A stretch of DNA of 64,000 nucleotides from positions 2,232,001-2,296,000 of the forward strand of contig NZ_FYFA01000001.1 of the NCBI RefSeq assembly GCF_900188435.1, written 5' to 3'. The notes under the pieces were generated by a model. The model did not search any database and was not told the origin of the DNA. It worked only from the letters and a program-made list of their open reading frames with translations. Shown piece after piece: positions 8,453 through 19,549 of the stretch (positions are counted from its first letter, which is position 1; the number at the start of each line of letters is the position of its first letter). A program made the position numbers and the translations under genes. Origin of the DNA: Marinobacter sp. es.048 (GTDB taxonomy: Bacteria > Pseudomonadota > Gammaproteobacteria > Pseudomonadales > Oleiphilaceae).

Positions 8453-9463
8453 GTGGATATTTCCCGTGTTGATCTGAATCTGCTCGTCTACCTGGATGTG
8501 TTGTTGCGTGAGCGGAATGTTACCAAGGCCGCCAACCACTTGGGTATTACCCAGCCTGCGATGAGCAATGGTCTGAGGCGGTTGCGCGACTTGTTCAGTG
8601 ATCCGCTGCTGGTTCGAACCAGTGAGGGTATGACGGCCACGGAGCGTGCGCGGGAACTGCAACCGCTGGTACGGGGAATCCTGTCGGATATTGAGCAGGC
8701 AGTGCAGGAGAAGACACCGTTTTCGGCTTTGGAAAGCCAGAGAGTGTTCCGGATAATGGCAAGTGATTATGCCGAATCCTGCCTGATGCCCCGGGTTCTG
8801 AGACGGATCCGTCAGGAAGCGCCCCACGTCACCCTGGACGTGCTCACCCCCAGTGATGTCAGCTTTCTGGATGTGGAGCAGGGCCGGCTCGATATGGCCA
8901 TCAACCGGTTTGACAAGATCCCCCAATCTTTCCACCAGAAGACTCTGTGGACCGAGTATTTTGCCTGCCTGATGAACGCCCGTAATCCAGTGCTGAGAGA
9001 GCCGTTTACCCTGGATACCTATCTGGACGCCAGCCACATCTGGGTCAGCAAGACCGGGTTTGGCGTTGGCGTGGGTGTTAACCCCAAGGACGTCCAACGT
9101 CTGGGTTGGGTGGACGAGGCGCTCTCAAGAATGGGCCGCAAACGCCAGATATCCGTATTTACCCGTCACTACCAGGTGGCCATGCTTCTGGCGGAGCAGC
9201 ATGATCTGATTGCCACCTTGCCATCCCGGGCGGCCTGGCTGCAGAAAGACAACCCGAATCTAGTGGTCAAGGTGCCGCCGTTCGAGATCCCGCCATTTGA
9301 ACTTAAAATGGCCTGGAGTCCACTGTTACAGCACAATGCGGATCACCAGTGGTTGCGAAAACTGATTGCCGAGGTGGCCACTGAAGTGGATACCGAGTTT
9401 GCTCCGTTCGGGGCCAGGTTCGAAGCGCCGGACACGCCCCAGGCCCATCACTCAGAGCGGTAG
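8453..9463 (+). CDS. LysR family transcriptional regulator
   Basis: The 336-residue regulator has an N-terminal winged helix-turn-helix (~residues 5-65, with NVTKAANHLGITQPAMSNGL as the recognition region) and a C-terminal periplasmic-binding-like effector domain. The DLNLLVYLDVLLRE opening is typical of the NodD-like LysR subgroup. The start is GTG 8453. A weak promoter candidate, TTACGT-17-TATATT, lies at 8371-8399. LysR genes often regulate a divergent neighbour, and the gene opposite is the membrane/coiled-coil gene of the kinase pair, which would be a natural first target (inference). The 3' end overlaps the convergent GNAT gene by 12 nt. The effector is unknown. Confidence 0.9.
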   Translation: MDISRVDLNLLVYLDVLLRERNVTKAANHLGITQPAMSNGLRRLRDLFSDPLLVRTSEGMTATERARELQPLVRGILSDIEQAVQEKTPFSALESQRVFRIMASDYAESCLMPRVLRRIRQEAPHVTLDVLTPSDVSFLDVEQGRLDMAINRFDKIPQSFHQKTLWTEYFACLMNARNPVLREPFTLDTYLDASHIWVSKTGFGVGVGVNPKDVQRLGWVDEALSRMGRKRQISVFTRHYQVAMLLAEQHDLIATLPSRAAWLQKDNPNLVVKVPPFEIPPFELKMAWSPLLQHNADHQWLRKLIAEVATEVDTEFAPFGARFEAPDTPQAHHSER

Positions 9464-10417
9464 TTCCCGAAGTTCAAGGGAAGGGCGCGCGGCATCCCAC
9501 ATTCGCTGGAAGTTTTCCGCGAGCAGTTTTACGCGCCCACTATCGGAGAACTTTGCGAACCCCTCCGGCCTGTAGAAGTCATGCCGGTACACCACGCCTT
9601 CCCGATCCGCCAGAATAAAGGGCTGGTCCTCGACCGGATAGTCCTCATTGACCAGGCGCAGCTCCATGCGACTTGGCAGCCGACGCATAAGCTCGACCAG
9701 CATGTGGCGACGCTTCACCAGGGGCTTGTCGTCATGGATCAACAGCCTGACCTCACTCAGCCTGTGCCGACGGGCAAGGGCGGATATCAGCTCCCGGAAA
9801 AGATGGCGATCGTACAGGTCATGTTCAAGCAGGCGGTCGTAAAGCCAGATACGCTGGCCTGCCTGGCCAACCACCGAATCCATCAGACCCAGGAGTCTGG
9901 CCTCTGTATCAAACAGCCAGGAATCCGTATCGCTGCCCAGAATCATTGGCTGATCCTTGCTGCTGAGACCCTCAGCGGCGAGAGCCGGTGCCAGGCAGCG
10001 CATGTCAAAGTGGGGAATGCCGGCGTCGTCATAAACGTCCGAACAGACATGGAAGCCCGAACGTTGGTAGAAGGGAATGGCGTGCTCCTGGGCAGAAAGC
10101 CTGAGCTCGGAAAATCGTTCGGCGGATTCTGCAATAAGGTGTCTCAGCAGTGCCTCCCCGACCCCCTGTCCCCGGTACTGGGGCAATATCGCCATGCGAC
10201 CAATATGGCCGGTTTCTTCGAGGGTCGAAAACAGCCGGGCCACTCCGGCCGGGGTGTTGTCCGGCATTACTGCGAGGTAGTGATCGGCAATTTCGTCGGT
10301 TTCATCCCACTCCAGCTCCGGCGGGACTTTCTGCTCATCAATAAACACTTGCTGGCGAATATCACGGATGGATCCCGGGGCCAGTTGCCAGCTATATTTG
10401 CGAAACCGAATGCTCAT
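9452..10417 (-). CDS. GNAT acetyltransferase fused to an uncharacterised C-terminal domain
   Basis: The 321-residue protein has two parts. Residues ~1-145 are a GNAT acetyltransferase with the acetyl-CoA loop in MAILPQYRGQGVGEALLRHL and a late motif IPFYQRSGFHV. Residues ~160-321 form a second domain that I do not recognise from a characterised family, with TDSWLFDTEARLL and HDDKPLVKRRHMLVELMRRLPS. It begins 5 nt after roxA and ends the seven-gene leftward run of RNA and ribosome modification genes. An acceptor in translation is possible but unproven. It overlaps the convergent LysR gene by 12 nt. Confidence 0.82.
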   Translation of the reverse strand: MSIRFRKYSWQLAPGSIRDIRQQVFIDEQKVPPELEWDETDEIADHYLAVMPDNTPAGVARLFSTLEETGHIGRMAILPQYRGQGVGEALLRHLIAESAERFSELRLSAQEHAIPFYQRSGFHVCSDVYDDAGIPHFDMRCLAPALAAEGLSSKDQPMILGSDTDSWLFDTEARLLGLMDSVVGQAGQRIWLYDRLLEHDLYDRHLFRELISALARRHRLSEVRLLIHDDKPLVKRRHMLVELMRRLPSRMELRLVNEDYPVEDQPFILADREGVVYRHDFYRPEGFAKFSDSGRVKLLAENFQRMWDAARPSLELRELPL

Positions 10418-10422
10418 AATGC

Positions 10423-11574
10423 CTATTCGAAGTAAACGGAACCCTGATTGTAGAGCGTGGTCAGAAGCCCAAGCAACGCCTCATCGCCAGCAAACCCGGC
10501 CAGGGCAGCCATGTCCACACGGGCAGCGGAACACAGTAACGGAGCGACTGGCCGGGCGTCGCCTTTGAGCAGGAACTGCTCGCCATCGACAAACAGGGCG
10601 GTTTCACTGGGAAAGTCGTAGTAAGCGAAACGGGAACCTTCGTTCCAGCGTAACTGCTCGCCCGCATGAATCGCTTCGGCAACATCCTCCGGAGACGCCG
10701 GCTCCTCGGCGGGAACAACAATGTCCATGCTCTTGGGCGCTGTTGAAAACTGGCCAAACCAGAGGGCAAGTTGCCGGCGGTCCCCGAGCTTTTCCCGGAT
10801 GACACTCTCCAGGCGGTCGACCACATCGGGTTGAATCGTGCCGGGGTTGTCCTGGACCTGGAGGTCCGGATCGTTCAGGTGGTCCGCCGCGTCGGACTGA
10901 CTGCACAGGAAGTCGGTGAAGCCGGTAAGGATATCGTCCATAGTCGGCGCCCGGAAACCCACCGACAGGGTGATGCAGTCGTCTTCGGCCACGCCGTGAT
11001 GGCCGATACCCGGCGGCAGGTACAGCATGTCACCGGGTGCCAGGGTAACGGTTTCTTCGCCATCCCAGCTGCTCAGAATCCGCAGAGGGGTGCCTTCCAC
11101 TCGAGGCGAGGTATGGTCGCAATGCCCACCAAACGTCCACCGGCGGTGACCCTGGGCCTGGAGCAGGAAAACATCATACTGGTCGTAATGGGGCCCGACA
11201 CTGCCGCCTTTCGGTGCAAAGCTGGCCATGATGTCATCCAGACGCCAATTGGGAATGAACCGGAAGTGCTCCAAAAGGTCGGCAATATCCGGCACCCAGT
11301 GGTCCAGCCCCTGAACCAGCAGCGTCCAGTCCTGTTCGGGCAGGCTGCTGAACCGGTCCGGGGAAAACGGGCCATTGTGCAGCTGCCAGGGCTTGCCATC
11401 GTCGTTTTCAATGACAATCCGGGACTCCACGCCTTCCTCGCAGGCCAGTCCCGCCAGTTCATCGGCGCTGACCGGGCATTGGAAGTCCGGGAACGCCTGG
11501 CGGATAACCAGCGGCTTTTTCTGCCAGTAATCCCGCAGAAATTCAGAGGGTGTCAGTCCGCCAAGCATGTCCAT
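10423..11574 (-). CDS. roxA: Ribosomal protein uL16 arginine 3-hydroxylase (JmjC oxygenase)
   Basis: This 383-residue Fe(II)/2-oxoglutarate oxygenase (YcfD/RoxA family) hydroxylates an arginine of ribosomal protein L16. The HxD iron ligands are His129 and Asp131 (GPHYDQYDVFLLQ), and the distal His is in PPGIGHHGVAEDD near residue 192. RoxA-type motifs are present, including an N-terminal LGGLTPSEFLRDYWQKKPLVIR and a C-terminal winged-helix-like region. The gene lies 16 nt downstream of purB. In E. coli the same gene lies near purB, separated by phoPQ, so the order is conserved and supports the call. Confidence 0.92.
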   Translation of the reverse strand: MDMLGGLTPSEFLRDYWQKKPLVIRQAFPDFQCPVSADELAGLACEEGVESRIVIENDDGKPWQLHNGPFSPDRFSSLPEQDWTLLVQGLDHWVPDIADLLEHFRFIPNWRLDDIMASFAPKGGSVGPHYDQYDVFLLQAQGHRRWTFGGHCDHTSPRVEGTPLRILSSWDGEETVTLAPGDMLYLPPGIGHHGVAEDDCITLSVGFRAPTMDDILTGFTDFLCSQSDAADHLNDPDLQVQDNPGTIQPDVVDRLESVIREKLGDRRQLALWFGQFSTAPKSMDIVVPAEEPASPEDVAEAIHAGEQLRWNEGSRFAYYDFPSETALFVDGEQFLLKGDARPVAPLLCSAARVDMAALAGFAGDEALLGLLTTLYNQGSVYFE

Positions 11575-11590
11575 GGGTGTACTCCCGGTT

Positions 11591-12973
<1,383 letters not shown>

Positions 12974-13046
12974 TCATCAAAGATTCGGATCAAAAGAAAA
13001 TAAGGGATGCTCATCATACACCACCGGAGGCACTGAATCAGCGCTG

Positions 13047-13691
13047 TCAGTGGTACAGGGAGCGATTGGCTTCCTCGGCCAGCTCACTGGCAAGCCCGAT
13101 AACTTTTTTCCGGGCAAAGATCAGCTGCCAGCGGCGGCCGCCGGTCTGGCGCCAGAGCACGGCTGAGCGAATGCCCGCGAGCAGCAGGGCGCGCACTTTT
13201 GCAGCATTCTCCTCCTGCTGCAGTACCGTGGGGTTGCCGCTGACCTGGATACGCAGTCGAAAGGTGCTGATGGTGTCGGCATAGACCGAGGCCAGATTGC
13301 TGATCAGATTTGGGTGGGTGTACCCGAAATGGCTTGCGGTATGCCTGGCCTGATCAATACGGCTGCCGATCACATCCAGCATGTCAGAGCGGCGATTCAG
13401 TTTGGATTCGAGCTGGATCAGGTTGAGGGCATAGCGCAGCACTTCGATGTCCTGCTGCCGGGACTGCTGGCTGAGCACCGAGGAAAGGGTGACAAGGCCT
13501 TCACGGATGTCGCGCAGTTCGCCGCCATAGACGTCCAGAGTGTTCTCCGGGTTGGTGGCAAACAGGGAGCGGATGGAGGTTTCCAGGCTGGCTTCGTTGC
13601 ACTGGCCGTTATGGGCAATTTGCTGGACCAGGTTTGCGGCCTGGAAAACCCCGGCAAGGGCCAGGGTCTGATCCTTGAGGGAGCGGCTCAT
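13047..13691 (-). CDS. hflD: High frequency lysogenisation protein HflD homologue
   Basis: The 214-residue helical protein opens with [29 protein letters not shown], the HflD family hallmark. In E. coli, HflD is a peripheral membrane protein that restrains phage lambda CII; its general role is unclear. The start overlaps the mnmA stop by 4 nt (ATGA), which suggests translational coupling. The mnmA-hflD-purB order is conserved with E. coli. It has no catalytic motifs. Confidence 0.93.
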   Translation of the reverse strand: MSRSLKDQTLALAGVFQAANLVQQIAHNGQCNEASLETSIRSLFATNPENTLDVYGGELRDIREGLVTLSSVLSQQSRQQDIEVLRYALNLIQLESKLNRRSDMLDVIGSRIDQARHTASHFGYTHPNLISNLASVYADTISTFRLRIQVSGNPTVLQQEENAAKVRALLLAGIRSAVLWRQTGGRRWQLIFARKKVIGLASELAEEANRSLYH

Positions 13692-14875
13692 GCGGTTTCT
13701 TCCTGGGGCCGGGTTCCGGTCAGGCGGGTTGGCAAGAGTTCGCCGTCTCGCCAGGTTTCTTCAATGACGCCGCCGCCGAGGCACACCTCGCCATCGTAGA
13801 AAACGACAGATTGTCCAGGGGTGACCGCGCGCTGGGCGTCGTCAAAGTCTACCCGGACGCCGCCCTCGATCACGACAACCTCGCAATCCTGGTCCGGCTG
13901 CCGGTAACGGGTTTTGGCCTTGCACCGGAACGTCCCTGCAGGTGGTTCGCCAGCGACCCAGTCAATCGGTCCTGATACCAGGCCACGGGAAAAGAGTAGG
14001 GGATGGTGTTTGCCCTGAACCGCAACAAGCACATTACGGCTGAGGTCCTTCTCCGCCACATACCAGGGCTCGTCCCCGAATTTACTGAGACCGCCAATGC
14101 CCAGGCCCTGTCTCTGGCCGATGGTGTGATACATCAGGCCCTGGTGCCGGCCAATTATCTGGCCGTCCGGTGTTTCGATATTGCCGGGCTGTGCCGGAAG
14201 GTATTGCTTCAGGAAGTCTTTGAACTTGCGTTCGCCGATAAAGCAGATACCGGTGGAGTCTTTTTTATCATGGGTAACGAAACCCTGCTGCTCGGCAATA
14301 CGGCGGACTTCCGGTTTTTCCAGCTCGCCGACCGGGAAAAGGGTCCGCGCAATGCGGTCGCCGGAGACGGCATGCAGGAAATAGCTCTGGTCTTTGTTCG
14401 GATCCAGTCCCTTCAGGAGCTGGGCCTTGCCGGCGGAACCAGCAATCGGTCGTTGCCTGGCGTAGTGGCCCGTTGCGATATAGTCGGCACCAAGGGTGAT
14501 AGCATAGTCCAGAAAAGCCCGGAATTTCACTTCCTTGTTACAAAGAATATCCGGATTGGGTGTTCGTCCGGCCTGATATTCGGAGAGGAAGTGCTCAAAA
14601 ACCCGGTCCCAGTACTCGGCCGCAAAACTGGCGGTATGCAGTTTGATGCCGATGGCATCGGCTACGGCCTGGGCGTCGGCCAGATCTGTCATGGCCGTGC
14701 AGTACTCGGTGCCGTCATCCTCGTCCCAATTCTTCATGAACAGGCCTTCAACCTGGTAGTCCTGGTCTTTCAGAAGCCAGGCGGCCACTGAAGAATCCAC
14801 GCCGCCGGACATGCCGACGATAACGCGCGTGTTGGCGTTGCTGTTTGGAGAGGAGGCTTCGGGTGCGTTGGTCAT
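13688..14875 (-). CDS. mnmA: tRNA-specific 2-thiouridylase
   Basis: The 395-residue enzyme adds sulfur to U34 of tRNA-Lys, -Glu and -Gln, taking sulfur from the TusE relay. The PP-loop [15 protein letters not shown] is near residue 20. The two catalytic cysteines are in [12 protein letters not shown] and [12 protein letters not shown]. The full domain set, including the C-terminal beta barrel, is present. The N-terminal ~15 residues are a short extension ([18 protein letters not shown]), so a slightly later start cannot be excluded. It overlaps hflD by 4 nt and follows nudJ by 36 nt. Confidence 0.96.
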   Translation of the reverse strand: MTNAPEASSPNSNANTRVIVGMSGGVDSSVAAWLLKDQDYQVEGLFMKNWDEDDGTEYCTAMTDLADAQAVADAIGIKLHTASFAAEYWDRVFEHFLSEYQAGRTPNPDILCNKEVKFRAFLDYAITLGADYIATGHYARQRPIAGSAGKAQLLKGLDPNKDQSYFLHAVSGDRIARTLFPVGELEKPEVRRIAEQQGFVTHDKKDSTGICFIGERKFKDFLKQYLPAQPGNIETPDGQIIGRHQGLMYHTIGQRQGLGIGGLSKFGDEPWYVAEKDLSRNVLVAVQGKHHPLLFSRGLVSGPIDWVAGEPPAGTFRCKAKTRYRQPDQDCEVVVIEGGVRVDFDDAQRAVTPGQSVVFYDGEVCLGGGVIEETWRDGELLPTRLTGTRPQEETA

Positions 14876-14911
14876 GACAGCTTCGTTACCGGCTAAAAAA
14901 CCGCGAGTTTA

Positions 14912-15376
14912 TCATCTTTCCGAGGGCGCCGTCTGCGCGTCCACCACCACGTCCAGCGGGTATTGCCGGCCGTTTCGGTAATCTTCTATGCACTGGATGA
15001 CCAGCGGACTGCGCAGTTTGTCTCCGAGCGCGCGGATTTCATCCAGGGTTAGCCAGTGGGCGGCAATGATGCCATCGTCCAGCTGTTCGGTGACCCGGTC
15101 GCGAGCCCGCGCGGCATAGCAGAAACGATAGTAGGTAACGCTGTTGGCCGGAGCCTTGTAGGTGTAAATGCCAAGGAAGTGTAAGGGCTCTATTTTCCAG
15201 CCCGTCTCTTCAAGGGTTTCCCTTCGAACGGCGTCCAGAATGGCTTCATCTTCCTCGATATGGCCAGCAGGCTGGTTGAAAACAACCTTGCCGCCGCTGA
15301 CTTCTTCAACTATCAGGTAACGGCCGGCTTCATCCTCGACTATCACGGCCACGGTAGCATGGGGTTTCCAGGTCAT
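14912..15376 (-). CDS. nudJ: Nudix hydrolase, NudJ type
   Basis: The 154-residue Nudix phosphohydrolase has the Nudix box recognisable as GHIEEDEAILDAVRRETLEETGW (GX5EX7REUXEEXGU pattern, ~residues 37-59). NudJ of E. coli hydrolyses nucleoside di- and triphosphates and HMP-PP, a thiamin precursor. The opening MTWKPHATVAVIVEDEAGRY matches NudJ. The start overlaps the rluE stop by 4 nt, and the rluE-nudJ-mnmA order is the enterobacterial one, which makes this assignment strong. Confidence 0.92.
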   Translation of the reverse strand: MTWKPHATVAVIVEDEAGRYLIVEEVSGGKVVFNQPAGHIEEDEAILDAVRRETLEETGWKIEPLHFLGIYTYKAPANSVTYYRFCYAARARDRVTEQLDDGIIAAHWLTLDEIRALGDKLRSPLVIQCIEDYRNGRQYPLDVVVDAQTAPSER

Positions 15377-16005
15377 GATTTCCGGTTTCTCCTGGTTCGG
15401 GCGCCGGCGGCGTTGCGGCGGCGGGTTGGTTTTGGTGGAGAGGGTAGATTGACGGTGACCCTTCGATGGGCCCCGGGTTCCAGACCGTCAAGGGTCCAGT
15501 CACCAATCCGGTACCGGATCAGGCGAAGTGTCGGAAACCCTACGGCAGCAGTCATTCGACGTACCTGCCGGTTCTTGCCCTCGGTTATAGTCAGTTCAAT
15601 CCAGCTGGTCGGAATGGTATCTCGATGTCGTACCGGTGGCACTCTGGGCCAGACCGCCGGGGCAGCCGTTCTGTCGGCTTTTGCCGGCCGGGTCAGACCA
15701 TCCTTGAGCTGCACACCGGCAGCCAGGTGTCTCAGTGCTTCTTCAGAAATGCTTCCCTCTACCTGCACCCAGTAGGTCTTTGGCATCTTCAGCGATGGCG
15801 ACGCTATGCGGTGTTGCAGGGAACCTTCAGCGGTGAGAAGGAGCAGGCCCTCGGAATCGTAGTCCAGGCGACCGGCCGCATATATGCCCGGAATCCGCAG
15901 ATAGTCCGCCAGGGTGGCCCTCGGTGAATCGCCGCCAGAGGCGCCATCGTCGGTAAACTGGCTCAGAACCTGAAAAGGTTTGTTAAAAAGTACGAGTTCA
16001 GCCAT
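15373..16005 (-). CDS. rluE: 23S rRNA pseudouridine(2457) synthase RluE
   Basis: The 210-residue RsuA-family pseudouridine synthase has the catalytic Asp in AGRLDYDSEGLLLLT and the family motif KNRQVRRMTAAVGFPTLRLIR. It lacks an N-terminal S4 domain, as E. coli RluE does. A basic C-terminal tail rich in Arg, Pro and Ala follows and may aid RNA binding. It is the first gene of the seven-gene leftward run. RluE rather than another RsuA-type enzyme is supported by the neighbours nudJ and mnmA. Confidence 0.92.
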   Translation of the reverse strand: MAELVLFNKPFQVLSQFTDDGASGGDSPRATLADYLRIPGIYAAGRLDYDSEGLLLLTAEGSLQHRIASPSLKMPKTYWVQVEGSISEEALRHLAAGVQLKDGLTRPAKADRTAAPAVWPRVPPVRHRDTIPTSWIELTITEGKNRQVRRMTAAVGFPTLRLIRYRIGDWTLDGLEPGAHRRVTVNLPSPPKPTRRRNAAGARTRRNRKS

Positions 16006-16116
16006 GGGCCCCTGCGTTCCCGGAATTCCGATTTCTTTGGTGGAAGCAGGTTACTGCAAAGGGGACTGCTGGCAAAGTGGCGATGTCAGTTCTTGAGGGG
16101 GTCAGTTTTTCGGGGC

Positions 16117-16155
16117 AAAAACGAAAGGGACCCACCAGCAAGCCACTGGTGGGTC
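16117..16155 (-). terminator. Intrinsic terminator downstream of cspD
   Basis: On the minus strand a 9-bp perfect stem (ACCCACCAG/CTGGTGGGT, arms 16130-16138 and 16146-16154) is followed by a T-rich tail, including a run of five T. It lies 25 nt past the cspD stop. Confidence 0.75.
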
Positions 16156-16179
16156 TGGTTATTCTGTTGGCAGGGTCGG

Positions 16180-16491
16180 TCAGGCGTTTACTGCACGAGG
16201 CGGATAGCCGTCCCGCCCTGACTCCTGTTGCCCTGACTTCGCCGCAGATTCGCTACCGGCGCCAGACTGCACCTTGCTGGCAGGCTGCTCGTCAGGAACA
16301 ATGTTGACCGCGTGAATGCCCTTGTCGCTGGGTTTTTTGTCGAAGGTTACGGCCTGGCCGGCTTTTAAGGTCTTGTAGCCGTCCATCTGCACCGAAGAGA
16401 AGTGCGCAAACAGGTCGTCACTGCAGCCATCCTCGATGATGAATCCGTACCCTTTGGCATTGTTGAACCACTTGACCTTGCCTCTTGGCAT
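16180..16491 (-). CDS. cspD: Cold-shock-domain protein with disordered tail, CspD type
   Basis: The 103-residue protein has an N-terminal cold shock domain (~residues 1-67) with RNP1 GYGFI and RNP2-like LFAHFSS, binding single-stranded nucleic acids. A ~35-residue tail rich in Ser, Gly, Gln and Ala follows. Start 16491 has AGGGGAG six nt upstream. Its place beside divergent clpS-clpA is the conserved position of cspD, whose E. coli product inhibits replication in stationary phase. The role here is inferred from that context. The open frame extends upstream, but the sequence there is not cold-shock-like. Confidence 0.88.
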   Translation of the reverse strand: MPRGKVKWFNNAKGYGFIIEDGCSDDLFAHFSSVQMDGYKTLKAGQAVTFDKKPSDKGIHAVNIVPDEQPASKVQSGAGSESAAKSGQQESGRDGYPPRAVNA

Positions 16492-16794
16492 GATGAACTC
16501 CCCTGTTCTTTTGCTGTCTCTATTCTTGTTGATTCTTTGTTTGCCTATCGGCGCCGTCGCACTGCCGGTCCGAATCCTGTTACACAATCCTTGCATGGAT
16601 TTACATTATTTTACAATGCAACTTAACTTTCGACCAATCATCGCGGTGAGTCAATAGTTTCTATGCCGGGAATGTGTGGTTGAACGCAGTCTGGAAGCGG
16701 TATCATGTTCGTATTGATAAATATCTCATGCCCCGCTTGAAAACCCCGGGGCGGACATCCACATTTAACAGGAGCACCGATAAACCGGTAAGGA
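16492..16794. promoter_or_regulatory. Divergent cspD/clpS intergenic region (303 bp)
   Basis: No gene is seen here. The left part should hold the cspD leader and promoter on the minus strand. An inverted repeat TTGCAT/ATGCAA (16591-16596 and 16616-16621) spans an AT-rich 19-nt stretch that could be a promoter or binding site. For clpS, TTGAAC-15-TATCAT (16680-16706) is a weak promoter candidate with a short spacer. A CCCCGGGG palindrome lies at 16745-16752. None of these is decisive. Confidence 0.45.
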
Positions 16795-17157
16795 ATGATG
16801 CGGACTATCGAAAATTCTCTACTAGTATTCAATCAGGGGGAGGACGAACAACCGGGGCGACAGGATGACCTCAGCGTTGCTCCCGAGAAGCCTGCTCTCA
16901 AGCGTCCGGCGCGATTCAGAGTGGTGCTTCTGAACGATGATTACACGCCCATGGATTTTGTTGTGGAAGTTTTGATGACGTTCTTCGGAATGAACGAGGA
17001 AAAGGCGACCCAGGTGATGCTGCTCGTCCATACACAGGGAAAAGCTGTATGCGGGGTATATACCCGGGACATCGCGGAAACAAAGGCAGCACAGGTGAAC
17101 CAGTATTCCTCGGAATGCGAACATCCGCTCCTTTGCGAGATTGAACGTGCGGACTGA
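16795..17157 (+). CDS. clpS: ATP-dependent Clp protease adaptor ClpS
   Basis: This 120-residue adaptor binds N-degron substrates and docks on the ClpA N-domain. The core motif [18 protein letters not shown] and the downstream [24 protein letters not shown] region are classic ClpS, and the first ~38 residues form the flexible tail. Two ATG codons are adjacent (16795, 16798). AAGGA sits directly in front of the first, so 16798 is equally possible. The clpA start follows 18 nt after the stop. Bpt and Aat, which create the degrons ClpS reads, lie a few kb away. Confidence 0.95.
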   Translation: MMRTIENSLLVFNQGEDEQPGRQDDLSVAPEKPALKRPARFRVVLLNDDYTPMDFVVEVLMTFFGMNEEKATQVMLLVHTQGKAVCGVYTRDIAETKAAQVNQYSSECEHPLLCEIERAD

Positions 17158-17175
17158 TAGACGTTGGGGTGGCCC

Positions 17176-19446
17176 ATGCTGAGCAAAGATCTAGAAATTA
17201 CGCTGAATACGGCCTTCAAGAATGCCCGGGACAAGCGTCATGAGTTCATGACTGTGGAGCATTTGTTGCTGGCCCTACTGGATAATGATTCGGCAGTGGG
17301 CGTTCTGAAAGCCTGTGGTGCAGACCTCAAGCGACTTCAGGAAGAGCTCGTCGAATTCGTGGATTCAACCACACCATTGATTCCCAGCAGCGACAGTGAG
17401 CGCGAAACGCAACCCACGCTGGGTTTTCAGCGCGTACTGCAACGGGCGGTTTTCCATGTGCAGTCCTCGGGCAAGAAAGAGGTAACCGGGGCCAACGTGC
17501 TGGTCGCTATCTTTAGCGAGCAGGAAAGCCAGGCCGTGTATGTGCTCAAGAAGCAGAGTATTGCCCGCATAGATGTGGTCAACTTTGTTTCCCATGGTAT
17601 TTCCCGGGTACAGGGCGCTGAAGACCAGGAGAGCCATGATCAGGCGTCCCATGAAGAGGCTGGCGAGGAAGGCGGTCAGTCCAAGCCGCTGGAAAGCTAC
17701 GCAACCAATCTGAATGAGCAGGCTCGTCAGGGCCGGATTGACCCGCTGATCGGGCGAGAGCACGAAGTCGAACGGGTCGTGCAAATCCTTGTGCGCCGCC
17801 GTAAGAACAACCCGCTGCTGGTGGGGGAAGCTGGTGTCGGCAAAACTGCCATTGCGGAGGGGCTTGCCAAGCGAATTGTTGATGGTCAGGTACCAGACAT
17901 CATTTCCGATGCGGTGGTCTACTCTTTGGACCTGGGGGCTCTGCTTGCCGGGACCAAGTATCGCGGCGACTTCGAGAAGCGTCTGAAAGGGCTGCTTGCC
18001 GAGCTCAAGAAAGAAAACCACGCGATTCTGTTCATCGACGAGATTCACACCATCATCGGAGCGGGCTCCGCCTCCGGAGGCGTGATGGACGCCTCGAATC
18101 TGCTCAAACCCATGCTCAGTTCCGGAGAAATCCGGTGCATTGGTTCAACCACGTTCCAGGAGTTCCGGGGTATATTCGAGAAGGACAGCGCATTGGCTCG
18201 CCGTTTTCAGAAAATCGACGTGAACGAGCCAAGCGTAGAGGATACCTATCAGATCCTGAAGGGCCTCAAGCCCAGCTTCGAGAAGCACCATGATCTCAAA
18301 TACACCGACAAGGCTCTGCGGGTGGCCGCAGAACTGTCTGACCGCTATATCACCGACCGTCACCTGCCGGACAAGGCCATTGACGTCATTGATGAAGCGG
18401 GTGCGCGCCAGAGGCTGCAGCCTGAGGGCAAGCGCAAGAAAACCGTCGATGTCACCGAGATAGAGGATGTGGTTGCGAATATTGCCCGCATCCCGCCGAA
18501 AAACGTGTCCACCAGCGACAAGGATTTGCTGCGGAACCTGGAGCGGGATCTCAAGATGACCGTCTTTGGTCAGGATCCGGCGATCGAATCGCTGTCCACC
18601 GCCATCAAGCTGGCCCGTGCCGGGCTGAAGGCGCCTGAAAAGCCTGAGGGTGCGTTCCTGTTTGCAGGGCCGACCGGTGTCGGTAAAACCGAGGTCACCA
18701 AGCAGTTGGCCAAGGTTCTGGGTATCGAACTTGTCCGGTTTGACATGTCGGAGTACATGGAGCGCCACACCGTCTCGCGGCTGATCGGTGCGCCTCCGGG
18801 CTATGTTGGCTATGATCAGGGCGGCCTGCTGACCGAGTCGGTCAACAAGCATCCGCACTGCGTGCTTCTGCTTGATGAAATCGAGAAGGCCCATCCGGAA
18901 GTGTTCAACCTGCTGCTGCAAGTCATGGATCACGGCACGCTGACCGACAACAACGGTCGCAAGGCAGATTTCCGCCACGTGATCCTGGTGATGACCACCA
19001 ACGCCGGCGCCGAAAGTATGGCCCGTCGGTCCATTGGCTTCAGCGAGCAGGACCACAGTACAGACGGCATGGAAATCATCAGCAAGACATTCACGCCGGA
19101 GTTCCGAAACCGTCTAGACGGTATCATCCAGTTCGGTGACCTGCAGATGGACACCATTACTCATGTGGTGGACAAGTTCCTCACCGAACTGCAGGCGCAG
19201 CTGGATGAGAAGCATGTGGTTCTGCATGTGGACGACGAAGCGAAGGCCTGGTTGGCTGAGAAGGGCTACGACGTCACGATGGGTGCCCGTCCGATGTCCC
19301 GCCTGATCCAAGACAAGATCAAGCGGCCACTGGCCGAGCAGATCCTGTTCGGGCGTTTGTCAGAGAAGGGCGGGGATGTCTTTATCCACCTCCGTGATGA
19401 CGAGCTGGTATTCGAGTATGAGGACGAACCTGCAGAGGCCGTCTGA
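17176..19446 (+). CDS. clpA: ATP-dependent Clp protease ATP-binding subunit ClpA
   Basis: The 756-residue AAA+ unfoldase pairs with ClpP. It has an N-domain (1-~145, [20 protein letters not shown]), D1 with Walker [15 protein letters not shown] near residue 217, and D2 with Walker [14 protein letters not shown] near residue 498. Both DE(I/A)-type Walker B boxes are present. The length equals E. coli ClpA (758). The start at ATG 17176 is preferred to an in-frame TTG 12 nt earlier. It is co-oriented with clpS and ends in a strong terminator. Confidence 0.97.
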   Translation: MLSKDLEITLNTAFKNARDKRHEFMTVEHLLLALLDNDSAVGVLKACGADLKRLQEELVEFVDSTTPLIPSSDSERETQPTLGFQRVLQRAVFHVQSSGKKEVTGANVLVAIFSEQESQAVYVLKKQSIARIDVVNFVSHGISRVQGAEDQESHDQASHEEAGEEGGQSKPLESYATNLNEQARQGRIDPLIGREHEVERVVQILVRRRKNNPLLVGEAGVGKTAIAEGLAKRIVDGQVPDIISDAVVYSLDLGALLAGTKYRGDFEKRLKGLLAELKKENHAILFIDEIHTIIGAGSASGGVMDASNLLKPMLSSGEIRCIGSTTFQEFRGIFEKDSALARRFQKIDVNEPSVEDTYQILKGLKPSFEKHHDLKYTDKALRVAAELSDRYITDRHLPDKAIDVIDEAGARQRLQPEGKRKKTVDVTEIEDVVANIARIPPKNVSTSDKDLLRNLERDLKMTVFGQDPAIESLSTAIKLARAGLKAPEKPEGAFLFAGPTGVGKTEVTKQLAKVLGIELVRFDMSEYMERHTVSRLIGAPPGYVGYDQGGLLTESVNKHPHCVLLLDEIEKAHPEVFNLLLQVMDHGTLTDNNGRKADFRHVILVMTTNAGAESMARRSIGFSEQDHSTDGMEIISKTFTPEFRNRLDGIIQFGDLQMDTITHVVDKFLTELQAQLDEKHVVLHVDDEAKAWLAEKGYDVTMGARPMSRLIQDKIKRPLAEQILFGRLSEKGGDVFIHLRDDELVFEYEDEPAEAV

Positions 19447-19461
19447 CATACTTGAAAAAGG

Positions 19462-19498
19462 AAAAACCGCTGTCCGGATAACCGGCAGCGGTTTTTTT
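19462..19498 (+). terminator. Intrinsic terminator of clpS-clpA
   Basis: The stem AAAAACCGCTG/CAGCGGTTTTT closes on an inner CCGG/CCGG pairing and ends in a run of seven T, 15 nt past the clpA stop. The A-rich left flank could also give minus-strand function. Confidence 0.9.
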
Positions 19499-19509
19499 AT
19501 GCCCTAACG

Positions 19510-19533
19510 AAAAAAGCCCCCGAAGGGGCTTTC
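19510..19533 (-). terminator. Intrinsic terminator of infA
   Basis: On the minus strand, AAAGCCCC-TTCG-GGGGCTTTTTT is a textbook tetraloop terminator beginning 17 nt beyond the infA stop. The TTCG loop and T run are both visible. Confidence 0.92.
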
Positions 19534-19549
19534 AGATGTCACGGGAGCA

